In this document: positions 16,667 to 24,436 of the stretch, piece after piece
Layout of the letters: every line of letters begins with the position of its first letter
Numbering within the stretch: the first letter of the stretch is position 1
NCBI GenBank assembly: GCA_017529425.1
Contig: JAFXNQ010000024.1
Span: 1-43,735, forward strand
DNA length: 43,735 bases
Origin: Bacteroidales bacterium
GTDB taxonomy: Bacteria; Bacteroidota; Bacteroidia; Bacteroidales; UBA932
Direction of reading: 5' to 3'
Position numbers and translations under genes: made by a program
The notes under the pieces: model-generated
The model's input: the letters and a program-made list of their open reading frames with translations, nothing else
Told to the model about the DNA's origin: nothing
Databases searched by the model: none

Positions 16667-16789
16667 ATGAAAAAGTACTATCAAACTCCCATTGTGGAGG
16701 TAATGCATTTTGATGCAGAGAGTGTAATAATGAACGGCTCTGAGGTGACAGGCACTGTAGAGGGACCTGGCACAGAGTATCCGGACTAA
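16667..16789 (+). CDS. 40-residue peptide upstream of the surface lipoproteins
   Basis: A complete small frame from ATG at 16667 to TAA at 16789, beginning MKKYYQTPIVEVMHFD and ending EGPGTEYPD. It has no hydrophobic signal peptide. The pattern M-K-K-Y-x-x-P-x-V/I-E-V followed by a short acidic stretch and a Gly-rich tail is one I recognise from many unnamed Bacteroidales small proteins. I know of no assigned function. It ends 19 bp before the large lipoprotein gene and appears to be the first gene of that operon. A regulatory leader peptide, a secreted peptide precursor and a structural partner of the surface protein are all possible. Confidence 0.65.
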   Translation: MKKYYQTPIVEVMHFDAESVIMNGSEVTGTVEGPGTEYPD

Positions 16790-16808
16790 CCGTAAACTGG
16801 ACTGAGTT

Positions 16809-19800
16809 ATGAGATACATCAATCTACTTGCAGCATCAGTAATATCAGTAATGCTGGTGTCAATGTCTGCTTGCGTTGCAGACAAGACTGAATTGGAGAT
16901 GCAGGGCTACATCAAGACCATCAACGTCATTGGCCCTGATGACATAGCGTTCAAGCAGACAAAGGCGACAGCCGTGGACGCTGGCAGCGCACTGGTGTTC
17001 AAGTGGGCAGCAGGTGACACCCTTGGTATCTTCCCTAACAAAGGCAATCAGGTAGAGTTCCCGATCACGACACAAGAGAGTTCCACCAGCGCATCGTTCG
17101 ACGGAGGTGGCTGGGCACTGAGAAACAATGCATCTTATGCGGCATACTATCCGTTCAGTGTATGGAACTATTTTCGGAACAATCAAGCAGTCATTCTGGA
17201 TTATTCGGGACAGGTGCAGGACGGCAACGGCAGTTTTGACCACCTCTCGGAATACGATTACCTGGCATCGGCCAAGACCACTCCCAAGAACAGTACTGTC
17301 ACCTTCCAGATGGACAGGCAGGGTTCCATTCTCTACATAGACATCGTAGTGCCTGAACCCGCAACCATCACATCGTTGACAATATCGTGCGACGAGGCCA
17401 TCTTCGCGGAGAAGGCGGCGTTGGATATTTCCGGGAATAATCCCGTGGTTACACCGATAGAAACCAAGGAATCCCTCACACTTACGTTTGAAAACACCAC
17501 CACGACAGAACAGAATGAGACGGTCCGTGCCTATATGGCCGTCCATCCGGTTGACTTCAGCAGCAAGACAGTGACCGCCACATTGGTGACCGACGCAAGC
17601 ACATACACCGCTCCGGTAGTCTCCCGCGTGGTGAACAAGGGCAAGGCAGCTTTCCTGCGCTTCTCCGACAGTTTCACCGACGGCTCCACCGAAACCACAA
17701 CCCCTCCCAATAACGAAATCTGGTATACTTCCACCGATGGGAATATCGTGGAGCCGTACAAACCCGAATCTATCAATGTAGGCATAATATCGAACACGTA
17801 TGAGGGTGGAAAAGGAAGAATCGTCTTCGATGGAGCAGTGACCTCCATTGGAAACAATGCGTTCTCTGCCTTCAACGCCAAAAATCTAAAATCTATTGTA
17901 TTTCCAGCGACTCTCACTTCCATCGGCGACGGCGCATTCTCTTATAACAGCAATCTTGAAAACATCCAACTGAATGAAGGATTGTTGACAATTGGCTCTT
18001 CCGCTTTTGAATGTAACAGGGCCTTGGATTCTATCTATATCCCTTCCTCTGTCACTTTTGTTAACGGCAGTGCCTTTATGGAATGCACAAACCTTCAGAA
18101 GTTTTCAGGTAATTATGCCACAATGGAGGGTCGCTTACTTGTGATTAACGGTAGCGCTTGCGGCGTTGCGCAAAAGGACCTGACACAAATAGAGCTCCCA
18201 CAGGGAATAACGGAGATTTCTACTTCTTTATTCCAGTGGTGCTACAACCTGGCAAGCGTAACGCTGCCATCGACACTGCAGAGAATAGGAAGCCATGCGT
18301 TCTATGATTGCTATAGACTCAAGAGCATTTCCCCCCTCCCTGAGTCATTACAAGAAGTTGAAGGCGGAGCTTTTGCAGGATGCTCTAAACTTGAAGGTTT
18401 CACCGGAAAATTCGCAACTCAAGATGGTCATTTTTTGATAGTAGAGAATCGCTTGGTTGCATTCGCTCCTAATGGACTGAAAGCAGCTGACATTCCGGAT
18501 GGGGTCGAAACAATTGACAGACAATCTATGTCAGACTTTTCATCGTTGGAGACTGTGCATATCCCATCCAGTGTTAAGAGAATCGCCTTCTATGCTTTTA
18601 GTGGTTGTAATAACCTTAATTCAATAACTGTAGATGCAAGTAGCGTTCCGTCTGGCGATTCCGGGATGTTCAATCAAACGAACGATTGCCCCATCTATGT
18701 GCCTTTTAGTAGCGTTGATGCGTACAAGTCTGCACGCTATTGGAGCTCATACGCCGACAGGATTCAGGCCATTCCCAACGCTCAGCCAAATAATGAGATT
18801 TGGTATACTTCCACAGATGAGAATATTGTGGTTCCGAATAATTCCAATATGTTTGGAGCAACGCTACTTTCCAACACCTATAAGGATGGCAAAGGCGTCA
18901 TGAGTTTTGATGGTCCAGTAACTATGGTGGGTGACAAAAGTTATTCAGGCAGTGCAGACGCTCCGTTCAATCATTGTAGGAATCTTTACTCTATCTCATT
19001 GCCGGAATCTGTAGAAATGATAGGTTATGGCGCATTCTCGTATTGCTATTCTTTACAAACAGTAAAGATGCCTTCTCACTTAGTCTATCTGGGTATTGAC
19101 CCATTTCATGGTACCGATATCCGTACAATCAATATTCCCGAAACAGATGATATTTCTTGGGCTAATCCTGTAGGTTCTTATTGCTATAATTTGGAAGAAA
19201 TAACAGGTCCATACGCAAGCATCGATCATCGATGCTTGATAATAGAAAACAGAATCCTTGCCTTCGCTTCCGCTGGCGTGGATTCGTATACCATCGAAGA
19301 AGGCATAACCGAAATCTGCCATTTAGCATTCCATGGATGTCGGAGGGGACCAAAGTTGATAGTTTTTCCTTCAACACTTAAAATAATCAGAGGTCAGAGC
19401 TTCAATGCATGTCCTCTGGAGACACTTGTATTTCCAGAAGGACTAGAGCGCATCGGATATGCCGCCTTTTCTGGTTGTACTTCACTGATATCCGTTACTC
19501 TGCCTTCGACCTTGTCTTATTTGGATGATGAAATCTTTAATAATTGTACATCTCTCCGGTCCTTCTCAGGGAAATATGCTTCTGTTGACGGTCGCTTATT
19601 GGTTGATAACGGTTCAGTCAAAGCATTTGCCCAAGGTGGCCTTACAGAGTACACAATACCAGAAGGTATTACATATGCAACACACGGATTCTACGGTGAC
19701 GAAAATCTTCCTTCACTGGAGTCTCTTACCCTCCCTTCAACCTTGTGCACTCTGGTATTGAGGGGGCAGGCAATTACAACTCTGACTAGTCTAGCAACAG

Positions 19801-19988
19801 CCCCGCCGTCAGTGTCATCAAGTGACTACTTATACCTTCCTAAGGTGGAGGCTATTTATGTGCCAGCAGGTAGCATAGATGCGTATAAAACAGCAAGTTG
19901 TTGGAGCTCATACGCCGATCGTATTCAAGCGATCCCATCCAGTGCAGGCGGCGGCAACGAAGGAACATCTGAAGAAGCTTGGAATTAA
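16809..19988 (+). CDS. Surface lipoprotein: fimbrillin-like domain plus two BspA-type leucine-rich repeat blocks
   Basis: A 1059-residue lipoprotein. The signal peptide ends in a lipobox with Cys22 (SMSAC). Residues ~30-290 form a fimbrillin-like (Mfa/FimA-related) domain containing the typical segment SAYYPFS-like YAAYYPFSV. Two blocks of BspA-type LRR_5 repeats follow (~298-655 and ~659-1045), with units such as IGDGAFSYNSNLENIQL and LPSTLQRIGSHAFYDC. Each block opens with NNEIWYTSTD and closes with SYADRIQAIP. BspA-type repeats mediate adhesion to host proteins or to other bacteria. The gene is 19 bp after the small peptide gene and 18 bp before the next lipoprotein gene. Surface location is inferred; the ligand is unknown. 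Confidence 0.9.
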   Translation: MRYINLLAASVISVMLVSMSACVADKTELEMQGYIKTINVIGPDDIAFKQTKATAVDAGSALVFKWAAGDTLGIFPNKGNQVEFPITTQESSTSASFDGGGWALRNNASYAAYYPFSVWNYFRNNQAVILDYSGQVQDGNGSFDHLSEYDYLASAKTTPKNSTVTFQMDRQGSILYIDIVVPEPATITSLTISCDEAIFAEKAALDISGNNPVVTPIETKESLTLTFENTTTTEQNETVRAYMAVHPVDFSSKTVTATLVTDASTYTAPVVSRVVNKGKAAFLRFSDSFTDGSTETTTPPNNEIWYTSTDGNIVEPYKPESINVGIISNTYEGGKGRIVFDGAVTSIGNNAFSAFNAKNLKSIVFPATLTSIGDGAFSYNSNLENIQLNEGLLTIGSSAFECNRALDSIYIPSSVTFVNGSAFMECTNLQKFSGNYATMEGRLLVINGSACGVAQKDLTQIELPQGITEISTSLFQWCYNLASVTLPSTLQRIGSHAFYDCYRLKSISPLPESLQEVEGGAFAGCSKLEGFTGKFATQDGHFLIVENRLVAFAPNGLKAADIPDGVETIDRQSMSDFSSLETVHIPSSVKRIAFYAFSGCNNLNSITVDASSVPSGDSGMFNQTNDCPIYVPFSSVDAYKSARYWSSYADRIQAIPNAQPNNEIWYTSTDENIVVPNNSNMFGATLLSNTYKDGKGVMSFDGPVTMVGDKSYSGSADAPFNHCRNLYSISLPESVEMIGYGAFSYCYSLQTVKMPSHLVYLGIDPFHGTDIRTINIPETDDISWANPVGSYCYNLEEITGPYASIDHRCLIIENRILAFASAGVDSYTIEEGITEICHLAFHGCRRGPKLIVFPSTLKIIRGQSFNACPLETLVFPEGLERIGYAAFSGCTSLISVTLPSTLSYLDDEIFNNCTSLRSFSGKYASVDGRLLVDNGSVKAFAQGGLTEYTIPEGITYATHGFYGDENLPSLESLTLPSTLCTLVLRGQAITTLTSLATAPPSVSSSDYLYLPKVEAIYVPAGSIDAYKTASCWSSYADRIQAIPSSAGGGNEGTSEEAWN

Positions 19989-20006
19989 CCCGTAAAGGAA
20001 GAGACT

Positions 20007-22613
20007 ATGAAGAAAATCTATATAGCGTTTATGACTGTCGCAGCCCTGGCTGCCATATCGTGTAACACTAAAGAAGAGTACGGAAGCCTTCCTGCAGGGA
20101 AGGTGATGTTCACAGCTGTCCAGGCAGATAATCCAGAATCGAAAACGATACTCCAGAGCGATGGCTCTGTATTCTGGAGTGCCGACGACTCCATTAATCT
20201 GTTCTATGGAACAGCCGGTTCCGCAAAGTTAATTTCCAACAATTCTGAACCGGCACAACAGACTACATTCTCCGGCTCGCTGGGAGGATACAACCACAAT
20301 GGCAGTGATTATTTCCACGCGGTGTATCCATACAGCGCAGAAAACACATTCGACGGTACAGCTTTCACTGTTACCCTCCCTGAAGTTCAGAGTTCGGTGG
20401 CAGGCAGCTTCGCAGATGACCTGTTTATCTCAATGGCCCGCAGCCAAGACTACACGTTGCAGTTTTACAACCTCTGCGGCGGAGTTAAGTTTTCAGTTTC
20501 AGAAGCCGGGATAAAGTATGTCACCTTCAGAGGTAATAACAATGAACCGCTGGCCGGCAAGGTCAATGTAAGCTTTAATGATGATGGCAAACCAGTGGTT
20601 CAGACTGTGGTTGATGGGAAAACAGAGCTACGTCTGGATGCCCCCAATGGCGGAACCTTCGAGCCCGGTGAGTGGTACTATATGGTATCGCTACCCGCGA
20701 CCCTCTCTGCAGGCTATACCATGGCTTTCTATAAAGACGAGAAGTTTGCTGAGCGCGTCACCGATTCCTCCATATCCATCAAACGTGCCGTCTGGGGCCG
20801 CCTTACAAATGCCGATGGCATCCCGGACATTACTCCGCCCAACAACGAAATTTGGTATACTTCCACTGATGGGAACATAGTGACACCGACTGATGATTCG
20901 GGTTTCGGTGCAAACATTGTTTCCAACACGTATTCAAATGGAAAAGGTATCATCAAGTTTGATGGAGATGTTACGGAGGTGGGTAATGAAACTTCAAAGA
21001 TAAGTGGCAGCCCCAACCCATTCTATAATTGCAGGACACTGAAAACGATGAGTCTTCCTTCAAGTGTACGAAAGATAGGCTATGCAGCTTTCGGGTATTG
21101 TATCCACCTTACTTCCCTGACCCTTCCGGATGCTTTGGATTATCTGGGTCCAGGCATTGTGTCCAAAGCCCTAATTACCAGCATTCATATTCCTACATCA
21201 ACTATCATTGACGGTAATCCAATTTACTGGTGTGAAGATTTGGAAGAGTTTACCGGTCCCTATTCGGCATTAGATGGCCACATTCTCATAAAGGATAACG
21301 TATTGATATCGTGTACTCCTAAAGGAATCACTTCGGTGACTGTCCCGAATACCGTGACATTTATTGGAAAGTCGGCTTTTATTGACTGCAGTAATCTTAC
21401 TAGCGTTTCTATACCAAGCGGTGTTACAACTATAGGTAACGGTGCTTTTATGCGCTGTACTGGGCTTCAGACACTGATGCTTCCTGAATCGGTGACCTAT
21501 GCGGAGTTTAATGCTTTTACCGGATGCTCTTCCCTGACCAGTTTCCACGTTCCTTCGGAGATGGAGTTTCAGGGTGTCCCTTTTGATGACTGCACGTCAC
21601 TTGCCGAGTTTACTGGTCGCTATGCCAGCGATGATCATCGCTGCCTTGTAGAAGGTAGCAAACTCATTGCGTTTGCTCCTGCCGGATTGACAAGCTATAC
21701 AGTTCCGGATGGTATAACATACATGGCTGGCGGTTTTTCTAATGTGAATAATTTGGTTTCATTGGAAATACCCAGTACTGTCACACAGATAACGAGAATT
21801 GTAAGTTCATCCCTGACCACACTTACTTGCAGGAGCGTCTCGCCACCCAAAGTTTCTTATGCGGGTAACACCGGACTTGCTTACCTACGGGCACTGGAGA
21901 CAATATATGTTCCCGCAGGTAGTGTAGATGCCTACAAGGTAGCCGCCTGTTGGAACGCATATGCGGACCGGATTCAGGCAATTCCGGATAACACTATACC
22001 TGAGGCAGTGGATTTGGGGCTGACTTCCGGCCTGAAGTGGGCGACCTGCAATGTCGGTGCGAACGCTCCCGAGGAGTACGGAGATTACTTCGCTTGGGGT
22101 GAAACAGAGCCGTATTACAGCAGCCAGGACCCGTTGACTTGGAAAAACGGCAAGACAGGCTATAACTGGGCATCATACAAATGGTGCAACGGATCTTACT
22201 CGACTCTCACAAAATACAATTATAGCAGCTCCTACGGCACCGTTGATAACGAGTACATACTTGTTCCGGAGGACGACGCGGCTGCAGCAAATTGGGGAGG
22301 CTCTTGGCGTATGCCGACTGACGCAGAATGGACAGAGTTGAGGACAGAATGCACCTGGACCTGGACAACACAGAACGGAGTGAACGGCAGGCTCGTGACC
22401 GGGCCTAACGGCAACAGCATATTCCTGCCCGCTGCCGGCAGCCGGGGCGGTACCGGCCTCAGCTATGCGGGGTCCTGCGGCTTCTACTGGTCCTCTTCCC
22501 TCGATACGGACTACCCGGACTTCGCGTTCGACGTGTTCTTCGATTCGGTCAATGTCTACAGGTACGACGGCTACCGCTTCGGCGGGCAATCGGTTCGTCC
22601 TGTCACAGAATAA
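20007..22613 (+). CDS. Surface lipoprotein: fimbrillin-like, BspA LRR block, FISUMP domain with DGR-like variable end
   Basis: An 868-residue lipoprotein. The signal peptide ends in lipobox Cys19 (AAISC). A fimbrillin-like domain (~30-270) is shared with the truncated gene at 1-2571. One BspA-type LRR block (~277-657) is bracketed by NNEIWYTSTD and YADRIQAIP. A C-terminal FISUMP domain (~662-868) begins AVDLGLTSGLKWA and includes GDYFAWGE, SWRMPTDAEW and YWSSS. FISUMP domains resemble C-type-lectin-like and sulfatase-modifying folds and occur as targets of diversity-generating retroelements in Bacteroidetes. The last ~50 codons are rich in NNC codons at positions where relatives carry Asn, as expected of a variable region. 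It shares an operon with the lipoprotein upstream. Confidence 0.9.
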   Translation: MKKIYIAFMTVAALAAISCNTKEEYGSLPAGKVMFTAVQADNPESKTILQSDGSVFWSADDSINLFYGTAGSAKLISNNSEPAQQTTFSGSLGGYNHNGSDYFHAVYPYSAENTFDGTAFTVTLPEVQSSVAGSFADDLFISMARSQDYTLQFYNLCGGVKFSVSEAGIKYVTFRGNNNEPLAGKVNVSFNDDGKPVVQTVVDGKTELRLDAPNGGTFEPGEWYYMVSLPATLSAGYTMAFYKDEKFAERVTDSSISIKRAVWGRLTNADGIPDITPPNNEIWYTSTDGNIVTPTDDSGFGANIVSNTYSNGKGIIKFDGDVTEVGNETSKISGSPNPFYNCRTLKTMSLPSSVRKIGYAAFGYCIHLTSLTLPDALDYLGPGIVSKALITSIHIPTSTIIDGNPIYWCEDLEEFTGPYSALDGHILIKDNVLISCTPKGITSVTVPNTVTFIGKSAFIDCSNLTSVSIPSGVTTIGNGAFMRCTGLQTLMLPESVTYAEFNAFTGCSSLTSFHVPSEMEFQGVPFDDCTSLAEFTGRYASDDHRCLVEGSKLIAFAPAGLTSYTVPDGITYMAGGFSNVNNLVSLEIPSTVTQITRIVSSSLTTLTCRSVSPPKVSYAGNTGLAYLRALETIYVPAGSVDAYKVAACWNAYADRIQAIPDNTIPEAVDLGLTSGLKWATCNVGANAPEEYGDYFAWGETEPYYSSQDPLTWKNGKTGYNWASYKWCNGSYSTLTKYNYSSSYGTVDNEYILVPEDDAAAANWGGSWRMPTDAEWTELRTECTWTWTTQNGVNGRLVTGPNGNSIFLPAAGSRGGTGLSYAGSCGFYWSSSLDTDYPDFAFDVFFDSVNVYRYDGYRFGGQSVRPVTE
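22440..22607 (+). other. Candidate DGR variable region at the 3' end of the FISUMP gene
   Basis: Within codons 22440-22586 about 20 codons have the form NNC (GGC, AGC, TGC, TTC, TAC, GAC, GTC). They alternate with invariant codons (TGG, TCC, CTC, CCG, GCG, AGG, CGC). This is what adenine-directed mutagenesis of AAC codons yields. A conserved, adenine-poor end follows (GGGCAATCGGTTCGTCCTG), as expected of an initiation-of-mutagenic-homing type sequence. No template copy lies in the window. Confidence 0.55.
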
Positions 22614-22615
22614 AG

Positions 22616-22643
22616 GGCAGTCTTGGGCGTAGCCCGGACTGCC
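22616..22643 (+). repeat. Hairpin directly after the candidate variable region
   Basis: GGCAGTC / GACTGCC form the outer stem. TT opposite G is an internal bulge. GGGC / GCCC form the inner stem around a GTA loop. It begins three bases after the stop codon. DGR targets often carry a short hairpin or cruciform just past the variable region that assists retrohoming; a transcription terminator is less likely because no T-run follows. Confidence 0.6.
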
Positions 22644-22644
22644 A

Positions 22645-22723
22645 GCTGCCGGCGGATGCGGGCAGCATCAAAACCTCCCGTCTTGGGGGCGACAGCCCCC
22701 CGAAAAATACGGCCTGTGGCCGT
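22645..22723 (+). repeat. Three further hairpins in tandem
   Basis: GCTGCC / GGCAGC (22645-22666, 10-nt loop), GGGGGC / GCCCCC (22685-22700, GACA loop) and ACGGCC / GGCCGT (22709-22723, TGT loop) follow one another. Each GC-rich stem is six base pairs. The last two are each followed by an A-rich run, not by T. Together with 22616-22643 they form a structured strip of about 110 bp between the variable gene and the MutS-like gene. Confidence 0.6.
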
Positions 22724-22739
22724 CAAAAAATATTGGACG

Positions 22740-23003
22740 ATGACGAAACTTGAAATATGCAGGATGGAAGACGCCAATCCGGGCATGATTTACCTCTACC
22801 CGGAAGGCGCCTTTTACAAGGCATACCAGAAGAGCGCCTGGCTCCTGTGTACAAGGGTGCATCCGTTCAAGGTGAGCGCCCGGCCTCTCAAGGGTCTTGA
22901 CGGCCCGTTGCTGAGCGTCGGGTTCCCCCAGTCATCGCTGGACAAGTTTTCCGCCGCCAGCGCGAGAACACGTTTTGTAAAGCGCTCTTTTACAGGCTTA
23001 TAA
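22740..23003 (+). CDS. Short MutS-domain-I-like protein (DGR accessory 'MSL' type)
   Basis: An 87-residue protein from the ATG at 22740. Residues ~12-72 align by eye with the mismatch-recognition domain I of MutS. NPGMIYLYPEGAFYKAYQKSAW corresponds to the [21 protein letters not shown] region, and LLSVGFPQSSLDKF to the PMAGIPYHAVENYL region. Stand-alone MutS-like (MSL) genes are reported as accessory genes of Bacteroidetes diversity-generating retroelements; Avd and HRDC are the other accessory classes. The product stops soon after the second motif and may be truncated. The next genes expected in a complete cassette, a template repeat and a reverse transcriptase, are absent. The frame is open 39 codons further upstream through the hairpins, but similarity begins at this ATG. 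Confidence 0.6.
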   Translation: MTKLEICRMEDANPGMIYLYPEGAFYKAYQKSAWLLCTRVHPFKVSARPLKGLDGPLLSVGFPQSSLDKFSAASARTRFVKRSFTGL

Positions 23004-23565
23004 CAATTCCGGATATGCTTTATCTCCGCCACAGGACTGGTTAAAGCGTGTCCTGCTCACGCATATATCTGTATTTCAAGAGGTTACCAAAATCGCAGAT
23101 GCTCTTGTGCTTGGATTGACCGCATTTGACAGTGCGTTTCGGGCTTTCATTATTGCCGCCTTATCCTGTCCTGCCAGAGCGCCGGGAGATCCGCGGCGGT
23201 CACACCCATCCCGTGCGGCAGTGCTCGTCACTAGGACTTTAGGAAGGAAAAAGGTTGCGCTCCCGCCAAAGTTTCTTGGAGCCCATAACAAACCGTAGGG
23301 GCGCTTTGGCTGGCCCTGCCCGTGTTTTTTGTCCAAAAGACAGTCGCCATCGTAACGCTCGCGCGTCGGATTGCAGAACAGCCGGCGCGGAGCGGCGGAG
23401 TTACAGCATTTCCAAAAAAGCAGAACTGTTTCTGAAAAAACTTTTTCTGTTTCGCGCCTCTCAATACTTCAGATTTTGAGAATTTGTCGCACGCGATGGC
23501 GGGGCCTCGTGCTATCTTGCGAGCCTGTTATTAAACCTAAGATGATTCGCATAAAGAAGCAAAAG
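23004..23565. other. Intergenic stretch without a convincing gene, after the MutS-like gene
   Basis: Only short frames without recognisable motifs occur on either strand. The stretch occupies the place where a template repeat and reverse transcriptase would be expected. I looked on both strands for a copy of the variable-region core around TGGTCCTCTTCC and saw none. It may be a deletion scar or ordinary spacer. Confidence 0.5.
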
Positions 23566-23596
23566 TTGTAATATGTTACAAATCTATTTATATTTG
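23566..23596 (+). promoter_or_regulatory. Promoter of the toxin-antitoxin pair
   Basis: TTG (23566-23568), a 20-bp spacer and TATATTTG (23589-23596) match the Bacteroidota consensus. The expected start point is about 23600-23603, only a few bases before the toxin ATG at 23605, so the mRNA would be nearly leaderless. Confidence 0.7.
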
Positions 23597-23604
23597 TACG
23601 GGAG

Positions 23605-23934
23605 ATGAGGAAGATCTTGACTTACGGTGGGTTCTTTGAATCGTTCATTAAATATTTGCCTCAAGATGTCGTCAAGAAAATTGACTACGGACTTGTTTTG
23701 TTGAAAACTCAAGACAGAGTGCCGAGAAAATATGTAAAACACATAAAAGAAGGGCTTTATGAGTTGCGTACCGAATGGGAGGGAAATATTTATCGAGTTT
23801 TCTTCGTGTTTGATAAAGGCAATATTGTAGTGCTCTTCAATGGCTTCCATAAAAAGGGCCAAAAGACGCCAAAGAAAGAGATAGAAAAAGCAATAAGAAT
23901 AATGAAAGATTATTATGAAACATGTAAACGATAA
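23605..23934 (+). CDS. HigB/RelE-superfamily toxin (phage Gp49-like)
   Basis: A 109-residue basic protein of the phage-derived Gp49-like/HigB family within the RelE/ParE superfamily. The core pattern LPQDVVKKIDYGLVLLKT...VPRKYVKHIKEGLYELRTEWEGNIYRVFFVFDKGNIVVLFNGFHKKGQKTPKKEIEKA is present across residues ~18-98. Its elements are GLYELR, the YRVFF strand, LFNGFHKK and a final TPKKEI helix. Members cleave mRNA at the ribosome. The toxin gene precedes its antitoxin, as in higBA, and the two overlap by 20 bp. A good promoter lies directly upstream. Confidence 0.9.
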   Translation: MRKILTYGGFFESFIKYLPQDVVKKIDYGLVLLKTQDRVPRKYVKHIKEGLYELRTEWEGNIYRVFFVFDKGNIVVLFNGFHKKGQKTPKKEIEKAIRIMKDYYETCKR

Positions 23935-24217
23935 ACAGATCAGAGACTACGATGCAGTGCTGGATGCTAAATATGGTGCGCCAGGAACACCAGAACGCAC
24001 CCAGTTTGAAGAAGAAGCATACTCTTTTTACTCAGGACAAATTATACGGGATATTAGAAAGGAGGCTGGTGTTACACAGTCTGAACTCGCAGATAAAATT
24101 GGCGCAGACAAGAGTTATGTGTCCCGGGTGGAGAGGGGAGAAATCATGCCCAGTGTAGGAACCTTTTACCGCATTATCGCAGCACTCGGCTTCAGAGTGC
24201 AACTGACAAACCAATAG
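23915..24217 (+). CDS. HigA-type antitoxin with XRE helix-turn-helix
   Basis: A 100-residue protein. The N-terminal part (~1-40) is helical and probably neutralises the toxin. The C-terminal XRE helix-turn-helix (~43-97) reads IRKEAGVTQSELADKIGADKSYVSRVERGEIMP. It would bind its own promoter near 23566-23596 and repress the pair. The ATG lies inside the last 20 bp of the toxin gene, in a different frame. An intrinsic terminator follows within 10 bp of the stop codon. Confidence 0.92.
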   Translation: MKHVNDKQIRDYDAVLDAKYGAPGTPERTQFEEEAYSFYSGQIIRDIRKEAGVTQSELADKIGADKSYVSRVERGEIMPSVGTFYRIIAALGFRVQLTNQ

Positions 24218-24221
24218 AATT

Positions 24222-24257
24222 CAACAAAAAAACTCCGCAGCGCGGAGTTTTTTGTTG
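24222..24257. terminator. Bidirectional intrinsic terminator between the antitoxin and tRNA-Gln genes
   Basis: ACTCCGC / GCGGAGT with a 3-nt loop is flanked by an A-run on the left and a T-run on the right, and the outer bases CAAC / GTTG pair as well. It can stop transcripts from both convergent units. Its right edge touches the 3' end of the tRNA. Confidence 0.9.
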
Positions 24258-24325
24258 AGATATCAGGACTCGAACCCGAACCGAGAGAGCCAGAATCTCT
24301 AGTGCTACCATTACACCATATCTCA
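24255..24325 (-). tRNA. tRNA-Gln (anticodon CUG)
   Basis: The minus strand gives a 71-nt cloverleaf. The acceptor stem TGAGATA/TATCTCA and discriminator A are clear. The D arm contains GGTAG. The anticodon stem AGAGA/TCTCT encloses TTCTGGC, giving CUG, and the T arm contains GGTTCGAGTCC. CCA is not encoded. A well-spaced promoter lies directly upstream. Confidence 0.95.
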
Positions 24326-24339
24326 GTTGAATTGGAGTG

Positions 24340-24370
24340 CAAATATAGGAGTATTCTCCTTTATTACAAA
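24340..24370 (-). promoter_or_regulatory. Promoter of tRNA-Gln
   Basis: On the minus strand, TTTG (24370-24367), a 19-bp spacer and TATATTTG (24347-24340) match the Bacteroidota consensus exactly. It ends 15 bp before the tRNA 5' end. Confidence 0.85.
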
Positions 24371-24436
24371 AAAATATTAAGAACACACAGATTGCTCGTG
24401 GCAGGAACATCCTTGATACACAGAGTTTTGTAAACA

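Noticed and set aside
23076-23464. Minus-strand frames in the gap after the MutS-like gene
   Set aside because: Low-complexity basic products without motifs. They overlap one another in different frames and look non-coding.
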